Source of the DNA: Acidaminococcus fermentans_A | GTDB taxonomy: Bacteria; Bacillota; Negativicutes; Acidaminococcales; Acidaminococcaceae | NCBI RefSeq assembly: GCF_052216985.1 | Contig: NZ_JBQOUY010000003.1 | Location: 1 to 64,000, forward strand | DNA: 64,000 nt | Direction of reading: 5' to 3' | In this document: positions 17,207 through 24,151 of the stretch, piece by piece | Layout of the letters: the number at the start of each line of letters is the position of its first letter | Numbering within the stretch: the stretch's first letter is position 1 | The notes under the pieces: generated by a model | The model's database searches: none | The model's input: only the letters and a program-made list of their open reading frames with translations | What the model was told of the DNA's origin: nothing | Position numbers and translations under genes: made by a program

Positions 17207-17281
17207 GGCCGGATGGTCAAGCGGTTAAGACACCGCCCTTTCACGGCGGTATCGGGGGTTCGATTCCCCCTCCGGTCACCA
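17207..17281 (+). tRNA. tRNA-Glu(TTC)
   Basis: A 75-nt cloverleaf with encoded CCA. The acceptor stem starts GGCCGGA; the anticodon loop CTTTCAC holds TTC between CCGCC and GGCGG; the T arm is GGGGGTTCGATTCCCCC. It lies 8 bp after tRNA-Lys. Confidence 0.95.
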
Positions 17282-17287
17282 ACTTAT

Positions 17288-17363
17288 GGGCGCTTAGCTC
17301 AGCTGGGAGAGCGTCTGCCTTACAAGCAGAATGTCAGCAGTTCGATCCTGTTAGCGCCCACCA
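17288..17363 (+). tRNA. tRNA-Val(TAC)
   Basis: A 76-nt cloverleaf with encoded CCA. The acceptor stem is GGGCGCT/AGCGCCC; the anticodon loop CTTACAA holds TAC between TCTGC and GCAGA; the T loop is GTTCGAT. It is the last tRNA of the cluster. Confidence 0.95.
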
Positions 17364-17370
17364 CAAAAGA

Positions 17371-17405
17371 AGACGATACACGCGTAACGCTGTATCGTCT
17401 TTTTA
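17371..17405 (+). terminator. terminator of the tRNA operon
   Basis: AGACGATACA (17371-17380) and TGTATCGTCT (17391-17400) form a 10-bp stem followed by TTTTATT. Confidence 0.85.
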
Positions 17406-17426
17406 TTGTGTCTGAATGGGAGCGGG

Positions 17427-17952
17427 GGAGGAGCCTGGACCTCCAGGAGACTGGGACGGGCTGACCAGGCGGGATTGCACCGCAACCCTGGGTCAGCCCC
17501 TACGGTGCGGGTGACGATGGACGGGGGGAACCCATAGGACCGTGGGATGGGCTGACCAGGCGGGATTGTTCCGCAACCCTGGGTCAGCCCCTACGGTGCG
17601 GGTGACGATGGCCGGGGGAACCCATAGGACTGTGGGATGGGCTGACCAGGCGGGATTGCTCCGCAGCCCTGGGTCAGCCCCTACGGTGCGGGTGACGATG
17701 GACGGGAGGAACCCATAGGACCGTGAGATGGGCTGACCAGGCGGGATTGCACCGCAACCCTGGGTCAGCCCCTACGGTGCGGGTGACGATGGACGGGAGG
17801 AACCCATAGGACCGTGAGATGGGCTGACCAGGCGGGATCGTTTCACGACCCTTGGTGCGCACCCTACAAAGATCGACGAACCATCGGTATAAATCCGTAG
17901 GGGCGGCTCAAAACTTTTGCGAAGCAAAATGTTGCCAGAGCCGCCCGCTTCC
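17427..17952. repeat. RAYT-associated repeat array with tail, copy 1
   Basis: Four full 90-91 bp units begin at 17460, 17551, 17641 and 17732 (measured from GCTGACC); a fifth at 17823 runs into a unique tail. Each unit holds a hairpin with GGGCTGACC/GGTCAGCCC at its base and GGG-A-TTGC/GCAA-CCC near the top; most differences between units lie in that loop. The tail (17834-17952) holds a second hairpin, GGGCGGCTC/GAGCCGCCC (17901-17946), with an inner TTTTGC/GCAAAA. The whole 526-bp block recurs at 18556-19082 on the other side of the transposase gene. It has no plausible coding content. Confidence 0.9.
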
Positions 17953-17979
17953 TGGAGAGACGAGAAAATTATCCGACTA

Positions 17980-18007
17980 TTGCAATAATTATTCCCTGTG
18001 ATATAAT
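17980..18007 (+). promoter_or_regulatory. promoter of the RAYT gene
   Basis: TTGCAA (17980-17985) and TATAAT (18002-18007) are 16 bp apart, with TGA directly before the -10 (extended -10). The site lies 48 bp before the ATG, just outside the repeat tail. Confidence 0.65.
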
Positions 18008-18054
18008 GAACAAAACGACAATGTACGAACAAATATTCACATCAGGAGGGACTC

Positions 18055-18534
18055 ATGATTCTCAACAACCTCAATTACCCTCAACGAAAAAATATCCGGC
18101 TGCAATCGGCCGTCTACGAACAAAATGGCATAGTCTTCGTAACTTTATGCTCTGCCCGGAAGGCACTGATTTTTGGCTTCATTGAAAATGGCTTTCTGCA
18201 TCCCACACCTGTTGGAAATTCCGTGCTGGAGGCCATCGAAAACATGAAGGACAGCAGACCGGGAATTACCATCACGGACGCGGTCCTGATGCCCAATCAT
18301 CTGCATATGCTGATTCAACGGGAACGGACTGCCAGGGGGAAAATCATCACCCTGGGCAGGTTTGTTGGATTGTTGAAGGAAACGGTCAGCAGGCAATGGG
18401 GAAAAGGGATCTGGCAGAGGGGATACTACGATCATCTCATCCGCACTCCCAGGGATTTGGCTGAGGTGCGGGAATACATGGCCAACAATCCCAGAAAATG
18501 GACATTGGACAGGGAATACAGGGCAAAGGAGTAA
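18055..18534 (+). CDS. REP-associated tyrosine transposase (RAYT, Y1_Tnp family)
   Basis: The 159-residue protein is a HUH single-strand transposase of the IS200/TnpA_REP kind. The HUH pair is in LMPNHLHMLIQ (His82 and His84); the catalytic Tyr is Tyr124 or Tyr125 in WQRGYYDHLIR, followed by the family motif EVREYMANNPRKW. Known RAYTs nick and rejoin REP hairpins and are thought to spread them; this gene sits between two copies of a hairpin-rich array, the classical arrangement. AGGAGGG precedes the ATG. The frame is intact and has its own promoter, so it may be active. Confidence 0.9.
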   Translation: MILNNLNYPQRKNIRLQSAVYEQNGIVFVTLCSARKALIFGFIENGFLHPTPVGNSVLEAIENMKDSRPGITITDAVLMPNHLHMLIQRERTARGKIITLGRFVGLLKETVSRQWGKGIWQRGYYDHLIRTPRDLAEVREYMANNPRKWTLDREYRAKE

Positions 18535-18555
18535 GACCCTCCAGGAGGTGGGAAC

Positions 18556-19082
18556 GGAGGAGCCTGGACCTCCAGGAGACTGGGACGGGCTGACCAGGCG
18601 GGATTGCACCGCAACCCTGGGTCAGCCCCTACGGTGCGGGTGACGATGGACGGGAGGAACCCATAGGACCGTGAGATGGGCTGACCAGGCGGGATTGCTC
18701 TGCAACCCTGGGTCAGCCCCTACGGTGCGGGTGACGATGGACGGGAGGAACCCATAGGACCGTGGGATGGGCTGACCAGGCGGGATTGCTCTGCAACCCT
18801 GGGTCAGCCCCTACGGTGCGGGTGACGATGGACGGGGGGAACCCATAGGACCGTGGGATGGGCTGACCAGGCGGGATTGCTCTGCAACCCTGGGTCAGCC
18901 CCTACGGTGCGGGTGACGATGGACGGGGGGAACCCATAGGACCGTGGGACGGGTGCACCGGGCGGGATCGTTTCACGACCCTTGGTGCGCACCCTACAAA
19001 GATCGACGAACCATCGGTATAAATCCGTAGGGGCGGCTCAAAACTTTTGCGAAGCAAAATGTTGCCAGAGCCGCCCGCTTCC
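18556..19082. repeat. RAYT-associated repeat array with tail, copy 2
   Basis: A direct repeat of 17427-17952, offset 1129 bp. Units begin at 18589, 18680, 18771 and 18862, all 91 bp apart, and the same tail ends at 19082. Three of its units share the loop variant ATTGCTCTGCAA, which is not seen in copy 1, so units have been homogenised within the array. Nothing else is seen in the gap between the RAYT gene and nfeD. Confidence 0.9.
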
Positions 19083-19168
19083 CGATTTTGGGGTGAAAGC
19101 AGGGATTTTCCTTTCCGCCTCGAATATACTCATCAATCCCTGTTCATCTTTGGGAAAGGAGGGTTCTT

Positions 19169-19639
19169 ATGGCAATGCAACTGTTTTTTGTAGGGGTTGT
19201 GCTGCTGATCATTGAGGGATTCATCCCCGGTTTCGGGATCTTTGGCATCAGCGGCATCCTGTGTCTTCTGGGTTCCCTGTATTTCTTCCTGGGAGCTACG
19301 GCTCAGGCAGCGGCCCTGGTGGGCGGTCTGCTGTTGGTACTGGTGCTGCTGGGATGGTGGCTGATCCGTCAGGGATCGGGAAGCTGGCTGGGACGCCAAG
19401 TGACCCTCCATCTCCGTTCCACGGCAGCCCGAGGCTATACGGGCAATGCGGAACGGAAAGACCTATTGGGGAAAACCGGCGTGGCCCAGACGGTACTCCG
19501 CCCTTCCGGCCGGGCCCTGATCGATGGAAAACTGGTGGATGTGATCACCGAAGGCGAATTCTATGAACCGGGGACAGCTGTCCGGGTGGTAGCTGTGACT
19601 GGCGGTCGGACCGTAGTCCGAAAGGAGGAAAAAATATGA
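19169..19639 (+). CDS. NfeD-family membrane protein
   Basis: The 156-residue protein has two or three N-terminal membrane segments (about 3-75, Gly/Leu-rich) and a C-terminal OB-fold NfeD domain (about 95-150: LLGKTGVAQTVLRPSGRALIDGK, shown here only in part). NfeD proteins pair with flotillin/stomatin homologues in the membrane; here the floA gene overlaps it by 4 bp. It is the short form without the ClpP-like protease domain. AAGGAGG lies just before the ATG. Confidence 0.9.
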   Translation: MAMQLFFVGVVLLIIEGFIPGFGIFGISGILCLLGSLYFFLGATAQAAALVGGLLLVLVLLGWWLIRQGSGSWLGRQVTLHLRSTAARGYTGNAERKDLLGKTGVAQTVLRPSGRALIDGKLVDVITEGEFYEPGTAVRVVAVTGGRTVVRKEEKI

Positions 19640-20634
19640 TTGCGATTTTAGGCAGCACGGTATTCCTGGTGGCCATCCTGGTCATCATCATCCTGTTCCT
19701 CCATTTCGTCCCCCTGGGCCTGTGGATCTCTGCCATGGCTGCTGGGGTCAATGTCCATATCTTTACCCTGGTGGGGATGCGGCTGCGCCGGGTCGTCCCT
19801 TCCAAGATCATCCTGCCCCTGGTGAAAGCCAATAAGGCCGGACTGGATGTGAACGTGGATCAGCTGGAAGCCCATTATCTGGCCGGCGGCGACGTGGACC
19901 GGGTGGTGGACGCCTTGATCGCGGCGGAACGGGCGACCATCCCCCTGACCTTTGAACGGGCGGCGGCCATCGATCTGGCAGGTCGTGATGTGTTGGAAGC
20001 AGTCCAGATGAGCGTCAACCCCAAAGTCATCGAGACCCCGCTGATTTCGGCCGTGGCCAAGAACGGCATCGAACTGAAGGTACGGGCTCGGGTCACGGTG
20101 CGGGCCAATATCGACCGGCTGGTGGGGGGCGCCGGGGAGAGCACCATCATCGCCCGGGTAGGGGAAGGTATCGTCACCACCGTAGGCTCTTCGGAAGAAC
20201 ACACGGATGTATTGGAAAACCCAGATCACATTTCCCGGACCGTCCTGAGCAAGGGCCTGGATGCGGGCTCCGCTTTCGAGATCCTGTCCATCGACATCGC
20301 TGATGTGGATGTAGGGCGGAACATCGGGGCCCAGCTGATGACGGATCAGGCGGAAGCGGACAAGAACATCGCCCAGGCCAAAGCGGAAGAACGGCGGGCT
20401 ATGGCTGTGGCCAAGGAACAGGAGATGCGGGCTTATACCCAGGAAATGCAGGCTAAGGTGGTAGAAGCCCAGGCCCAGGTGCCGGAAGCCCTGGCCCAGG
20501 CCCTGCGGGAAGGCCATCTGGGGGCCATGGATTATTACCAGCTGAAGAACCTGATGGCCGATACGAAAATGCGGGAAAGCTTGGTGACGCCCCAGCAGGA
20601 TGAGCTGCCGGCTACCCGGAAACCGGAAAAATAA
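19636..20634 (+). CDS. floA: flotillin-like protein FloA
   Basis: The 332-residue protein matches FloA (YqfA): a short N-terminal membrane hairpin (about 5-50), a PHB/SPFH domain (about 60-230: VDQLEAHYLAGGDVDRVVDA, VTVRANIDRLVGGAGE, RVGEGIVTTVGS) and an Ala/Glu-rich coiled coil (about 235-295). Flotillins organise membrane microdomains. It forms a two-gene unit with nfeD, the usual partner, with an ATGA overlap. Confidence 0.95.
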   Translation: MIAILGSTVFLVAILVIIILFLHFVPLGLWISAMAAGVNVHIFTLVGMRLRRVVPSKIILPLVKANKAGLDVNVDQLEAHYLAGGDVDRVVDALIAAERATIPLTFERAAAIDLAGRDVLEAVQMSVNPKVIETPLISAVAKNGIELKVRARVTVRANIDRLVGGAGESTIIARVGEGIVTTVGSSEEHTDVLENPDHISRTVLSKGLDAGSAFEILSIDIADVDVGRNIGAQLMTDQAEADKNIAQAKAEERRAMAVAKEQEMRAYTQEMQAKVVEAQAQVPEALAQALREGHLGAMDYYQLKNLMADTKMRESLVTPQQDELPATRKPEK

Positions 20635-20646
20635 CGGGAGGCCATC

Positions 20647-21054
20647 ATGAGAAGTGATCTGCTGCTGTTCCTGGTATGGATTTTGTTCCTATTGGGGACC
20701 CAGATGCTGAAAAAGAAAAAGCGACCGCAGAAAAGGGTCCCTCCTCCGGCTTCTCGAAAGGATCCTGGTCCCTTTGTCTGTGAGGAGGCCCAGGCTCCGG
20801 CTGTAAAAGAACTGCCCCTCCAGCCGTCTGTGAAGCCAGTGCGCAGTGATCTGGTGGAAGAAATCCGGGATTTGAAGCCCACCGTAGCACCTCAAGTGGC
20901 GGAAATCCAGAAAAGACGACCGGACCCGGTCCGGTATCCGGCCCTGTCCGGGGGCCTGCGCCAGGGGATGCTCTGGTCCCTGGTGCTGGGAGAACCCCGG
21001 AGCCGCCGGAGCTGGGCCCAGGAACAAAGAAATCGCAGGAACTGTGGAATCTGA
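20647..21054 (+). CDS. small membrane-anchored hypothetical protein
   Basis: The 135-residue product has one N-terminal hydrophobic helix (about 5-20), then a basic KKKKRPQKR stretch and a Pro-rich, probably disordered region. The C-terminal part contains GLRQGMLWSLVLGEPRSRRSW, common in short conserved proteins of unknown role. GGGAGG precedes the ATG, and it lies 12 bp after floA, so it probably belongs to that unit. I recognise no family. Confidence 0.6.
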   Translation: MRSDLLLFLVWILFLLGTQMLKKKKRPQKRVPPPASRKDPGPFVCEEAQAPAVKELPLQPSVKPVRSDLVEEIRDLKPTVAPQVAEIQKRRPDPVRYPALSGGLRQGMLWSLVLGEPRSRRSWAQEQRNRRNCGI

Positions 21055-21076
21055 AATGAACGGCTGCGGGATGTAG

Positions 21077-21105
21077 TTGTTCCTGCGGAACAGAATTAGT
21101 ATAAT
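21077..21105 (+). promoter_or_regulatory. promoter of the C_GCAxxG_C_C gene
   Basis: TTGTTC (21077-21082) and a perfect TATAAT (21100-21105) are 17 bp apart, 33 bp before the ATG at 21139. Confidence 0.6.
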
Positions 21106-21138
21106 AGATACAGTATTTTGTGAGGGGGAGCTGATACA

Positions 21139-21537
21139 ATGATAGAAACAACAACGCGGGCGGAACAGGCTGTAGCCCTGAAACATGCTGCCGGAGTGCA
21201 TAATAACTGTGCCCAGGCGGTGATCCTGGCTTATCAAGACAGATTGGGAAAATCCACGGAAGAACTCCGGGCCCTGGGAGCCGCTTTCGGTTCCGGCATG
21301 GGCGGTATGGAAGCCACCTGTGGAGCGTTGACCGGGGCGGCAGTGGTGCTGGGCTTCCTGGACAAAAGCGGTCGGGAGCCCAAACTGGTGATGAACGATA
21401 TTCTCCAGGAGTTTCGGGAAAAAGCTGGAGCCACTCTGTGCAAAGAATTGAAGGGCGTGGAAACCGGCAAGATGCTCTGTTCCTGTGATGACTGCGTGAG
21501 GTTGGCCGTCCTGGGCCTGGAAAAACACCTGGGCTGA
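21139..21537 (+). CDS. C_GCAxxG_C_C family protein (putative redox protein)
   Basis: The 132-residue protein carries the family cysteines: NNCAQAVILAY near the N-terminus, FGSGMGGMEATCGALTGAAVVLG in the middle (given in outline) and CSCDDCV near the C-terminus. Members are small proteins with conserved Cys thought to bind metal or act in redox chemistry; no reaction is established. It has its own promoter and is followed by a long hairpin. GAGGGGGAG serves as ribosome binding site. Confidence 0.85.
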   Translation: MIETTTRAEQAVALKHAAGVHNNCAQAVILAYQDRLGKSTEELRALGAAFGSGMGGMEATCGALTGAAVVLGFLDKSGREPKLVMNDILQEFREKAGATLCKELKGVETGKMLCSCDDCVRLAVLGLEKHLG

Positions 21538-21556
21538 GAAGGTTTAGGGGATAGAT

Positions 21557-21612
21557 GTTGATAAAGAGGGGAGTTATCCACGTTTTCGTGGATAACTCCC
21601 CTCTTTATCAAC
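21557..21612. terminator. 26-bp perfect inverted repeat with TTTT loop
   Basis: A flawless 26-bp stem (21557-21582 with 21587-21612) closes a TTTT loop. The upper stem holds TTATCCACG, one base from the DnaA-box consensus TTATCCACA, on both strands. No T tract follows directly, so it is unusually long and not a classical terminator. It lies between the C_GCAxxG gene and the que operon. Confidence 0.75.
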
Positions 21613-21651
21613 GGATTGGGTCCCCATCTTTCTTTTTGTTCCAAGATACGA

Positions 21652-21657
21652 TATAAT
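21652..21657 (+). promoter_or_regulatory. -10 box of the que operon
   Basis: A perfect TATAAT lies 80 bp upstream of queF. The -35 region (about 21629-21634, TTTCTT) is weak. No preQ1-type riboswitch is recognisable in the 80-nt leader. Confidence 0.45.
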
Positions 21658-21736
21658 TTAAGTTTGTGAGTCTGCACGGAACTGTTTTTTCCGGCTGCGG
21701 ATCTTTCCAGAACTGTACTTTTTGGAGGAATGAACG

Positions 21737-22201
21737 ATGAGAACTGAAGAAGAACTGCGCGGCGTGACCGAACTGGGCAGTGGCCATACGGTGTACCAGA
21801 ACACCTATGCCCCGGAAGTGCTGGAATCCTTCCCCAACAAACATGAGGAAGCCCCCTACATGGTGAAGCTGAACTGCCCGGAATTCACCAGCCTCTGCCC
21901 CAAAACCGGCCAGCCGGATTTCGGCCGGATCGTGATCAGCTACATCCCGGACCACAAGCTGGTGGAAAGCAAATCCCTGAAACTCTACCTGTTTTCTTTC
22001 CGAAACAACGGGGATTTCCACGAAGACTGCGTGAACATCATCAAAAATGACCTGGTGAAGCTGCTCCAGCCCAAATACCTGGAAGTGGCCGGCTATTTCA
22101 ATCCTCGGGGCGGCATCAGCATCCTTCCCTTCGCGGTATATTACCAGCCGGACTACAAAGACATGGCCCAGCGGAGAATGGAGGCCTTTGTCCATGAATA
22201 A
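21737..22201 (+). CDS. queF: NADPH-dependent 7-cyano-7-deazaguanine (preQ0) reductase
   Basis: The 154-residue unimodular QueF reduces preQ0 to preQ1. The nucleophilic Cys lies in FTSLCPKTGQPDFG; the NADPH-binding family motif is the LVESKSLKLYLFSFRNNG segment; FHEDCVNIIKNDL follows. Length fits the short (B. subtilis-like) type. GGAGGAATGAACG precedes the ATG. It heads queF-queC-queD-queE with overlapping or near-touching genes. Confidence 0.95.
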   Translation: MRTEEELRGVTELGSGHTVYQNTYAPEVLESFPNKHEEAPYMVKLNCPEFTSLCPKTGQPDFGRIVISYIPDHKLVESKSLKLYLFSFRNNGDFHEDCVNIIKNDLVKLLQPKYLEVAGYFNPRGGISILPFAVYYQPDYKDMAQRRMEAFVHE

Positions 22202-22892
22202 GAAAGCCCTGGTCCTGTCCAGCGGCGGGGTGGATTCCACCACCTGCGTCTCTGTGGCAGTGGAAGGATTCGGCAAGGAAAACGTTTCCACCGTTTCCAT
22301 TTTTTACGGCCAGAAACACCGGAAGGAACTGGAATGTGCCCGGAAGGTGGCGGAGTATTACGGACTGGCCCATTACGAACTGGACTTGTCCAAGATTTTC
22401 CAGTATTCCAACTGCTCCCTGCTGGACCATTCCACGGAAGAAATCGTCCACGAAAGCTATGAACAGCAGATTGCGGAAAATGGGGAAGGGAAGGTATCCA
22501 CTTACGTGCCCTTCCGGAACGGCCTGATGCTGTCCGCGGTGGCCAGCTTGGCCATGAGCATCTATGAAAAGGACGATGTGTCTATTTTCATCGGCGCCCA
22601 TGCGGACGATGCGGCGGGAAACGCCTATGCGGACTGCAGTGAAGCCTTCATCGAGGCCATGGGAAAGGCCATTTCCCTGGGCACCTACAACCAGTGCCAT
22701 ATTGTGGCGCCCTTTGCCAGCTGCAGCAAGGCCGGCGTGGTGAAACGGGGGCTGGAGCTCCATACTCCCTATGAACTGACCTGGAGCTGTTATGAAGGCG
22801 GGGACAAACCCTGCGGCACCTGTGGTACCTGCATCGACCGGGCCCGGGCCTTTGCCGCCAACGGGGTGAAAGACCCGGCACTGGAGGACTGA
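22194..22892 (+). CDS. queC: 7-cyano-7-deazaguanine synthase
   Basis: The 232-residue enzyme converts CDG to preQ0 with ATP and ammonia. LVLSSGGVDSTTC is the PP-loop; FYGQKHRKELE, VPFRNGLMLSAVASLA and the zinc ligands ELTWSCYEGGDKPCGTCGTC complete the family set. The ATG at 22194, 9 bp after GGAGG, is chosen; it overlaps queF by 8 bp. queD starts 2 bp after the stop. Confidence 0.95.
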   Translation: MNKKALVLSSGGVDSTTCVSVAVEGFGKENVSTVSIFYGQKHRKELECARKVAEYYGLAHYELDLSKIFQYSNCSLLDHSTEEIVHESYEQQIAENGEGKVSTYVPFRNGLMLSAVASLAMSIYEKDDVSIFIGAHADDAAGNAYADCSEAFIEAMGKAISLGTYNQCHIVAPFASCSKAGVVKRGLELHTPYELTWSCYEGGDKPCGTCGTCIDRARAFAANGVKDPALED

Positions 22893-22894
22893 AT

Positions 22895-23221
22895 ATGTAT
22901 ACGGTAACCAAACGGATCGAAGTCAGCGGGGCCCACTGCCTCCAGCTGCCTTATGAAAGCAAATGCACCCGTCTCCACGGCCACAACTGGATCATCGATG
23001 TGACCTGCCGGCGGGAAGAACTGGATGAAAGCGGGATGGTGGTGGATTTCACCCACATCAAGGATGTGGTGATGAAACTGGACCATGCCTTTATCAACGA
23101 TATTGTGAAAACCAATCCCACGGCGGAAAACATTGCCAAATGGATCCATGACCAGATCCCCTTCTGCACCCGGGTTTCCGTCCAAGAATCGGAAGGGAAC
23201 GTGGCCATTTATGAAGACTGA
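22895..23221 (+). CDS. queD: 6-carboxy-5,6,7,8-tetrahydropterin synthase
   Basis: The 108-residue QueD turns 7,8-dihydroneopterin triphosphate into CPH4. Zinc ligands are visible in GAHCLQLPYESKCTRLHGHNW (three His with the catalytic Cys nearby, outline only); VVDFTHIKDVV and LDHAFIND hold the other catalytic residues, and NPTAENIAKWI binds pterin. Size is typical. It overlaps queE by 11 bp. Confidence 0.95.
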   Translation: MYTVTKRIEVSGAHCLQLPYESKCTRLHGHNWIIDVTCRREELDESGMVVDFTHIKDVVMKLDHAFINDIVKTNPTAENIAKWIHDQIPFCTRVSVQESEGNVAIYED

Positions 23222-23867
23222 AACATTTCCTGTGGTGGAACTGTTCGATTCCATCGAAGGAGAAGGAAAGCGGACCGGAGCCATGGCGGTGTTCGTCCGT
23301 TTTGCCGGTTGCAACCTGCGGTGCAGCTATTGTGACACCGGCTATGCCCTGGAAACGTCCGATGCCCGGGAACACCTGACGGAGGAAGTGCTGCTGGTAC
23401 GGATCCGCCGCTATCCCTGGAAAAAGGTGACCCTTACTGGGGGAGAACCGTTACTCCAGCCCCTGGACAGCCTGTGCAGGACCCTTTCCCGGGAAGGATA
23501 CGAAGTGAACATCGAGACCAACGGAGCGGTGCCCCTGCTGGAAGAACGGCCCAAAGGCCTTTTCTACACCATGGATGTGAAATCCCCTTCTTCTGGGATG
23601 CGGGGACGGATGCGGCTGGAAAATCTCACCCGGCTCACCGGGGAGGATGTGGTGAAATTCGTGGTGGGCAGCCGGGAGGACCTGGAGGATATGGACCGGG
23701 TACTCCGGGAATACACCCTCCGGAGCCAGGTGTACGTATCCCCGGTGTACGGAGCCCTCGAACCCAGGGAACTGGTGGAATTCGTCCGGGAACACAAACT
23801 GGCCCAGGTCCGCGTCCAGGTCCAGCTCCACAAGATCATCTGGGATCCGGAGATGAGAGGGGTGTAA
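23211..23867 (+). CDS. queE: 7-carboxy-7-deazaguanine synthase (radical SAM)
   Basis: The 218-residue radical SAM enzyme rearranges CPH4 to CDG. The 4Fe-4S cluster motif is CNLRCSYCDT (CxxxCxxC); SIEGEGKRTG at the N-terminus and TLTGGEPLLQ are family-typical, as is the C-terminal VQLHKIIW. The ATG at 23211 is chosen because it gives the conserved N-terminus. It is the last que gene; folE and the tRNA transglycosylase genes are not in this window. A terminator hairpin starts 4 bp after the stop. Confidence 0.93.
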   Translation: MKTETFPVVELFDSIEGEGKRTGAMAVFVRFAGCNLRCSYCDTGYALETSDAREHLTEEVLLVRIRRYPWKKVTLTGGEPLLQPLDSLCRTLSREGYEVNIETNGAVPLLEERPKGLFYTMDVKSPSSGMRGRMRLENLTRLTGEDVVKFVVGSREDLEDMDRVLREYTLRSQVYVSPVYGALEPRELVEFVREHKLAQVRVQVQLHKIIWDPEMRGV

Positions 23868-23870
23868 AAA

Positions 23871-23901
23871 AGGGGTGTTGCACGTTGTGTGCAACACCCC
23901 T
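23871..23901 (+). terminator. hairpin after the que operon, left of element B1
   Basis: AGGGGTGTTGCAC and GTGCAACACCCCT form a 13-bp perfect stem with a GTTGT loop. The heptad array of element B1 starts at the next base; no T tract. Confidence 0.65.
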
Positions 23902-24120
23902 GTCACTGGTCAATTGTCACTTGTCACTGGACGAAGGAAGGCAGCCGGGCTACGGCTGCCTTCCATTGTATGATGCTGGCTCGGACGCACCCTTGGCTTT
24001 GTCCTTGCTTCTCCAGAAAAACGCTAGACAAGCAACAGATTAAAAGAAAAGCATAGTCCTATTTTTATTCGAAAGAACCCGTTAGCCACGGGTTCTTTCC
24101 ATAGGCAAGTGACAAGTGAC
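23902..24120. repeat. family B heptad-bounded intergenic element, copy B1
   Basis: A 219-bp element. Left end: four heptads of consensus GTCACTN (23902-23929). Right end: two inverted heptads AAGTGAC (24107-24120). The interior holds a GGAAGGCAGCC/GGCTGCCTTCC hairpin (23936-23964), the sequence CATTGTATGATGCTGGCTCGG, and a GAAAGAACCCGT/ACGGGTTCTTTC hairpin (24071-24099). A near-identical copy lies at 48844-49067. It separates queE from the convergent sbcC. Confidence 0.8.
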
Positions 24121-24151
24121 GGGGGTGTGAATTTTTTCACACCCCCTTTTT
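24121..24151. terminator. terminator shared by queE and sbcC, right of element B1
   Basis: GGGGGTGTGAA and TTCACACCCCC form an 11-bp stem around TTTT, followed by TTTTTT. The same hairpin follows element B2, so it probably belongs to the element. Confidence 0.8.

Noticed and set aside
17213..17464. 83-residue open frame across tRNA-Glu and tRNA-Val
   Set aside because: It runs through two tRNA genes and a terminator, so it is chance coding.
17460..18950. CRISPR array
   Set aside because: The period is 90-91 bp and the whole unit is conserved; there are no unique spacers between short repeats and no cas genes nearby.
18804..18992. Short open frames inside the repeat arrays
   Set aside because: They repeat with the 91-bp unit and have no ribosome binding sites; they reflect the repeat, not genes.
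21613..21736. preQ1 riboswitch before queF
   Set aside because: I looked for the short C-rich preQ1-I core with its A-rich 3' tail and did not find it. A class unknown to me cannot be excluded.
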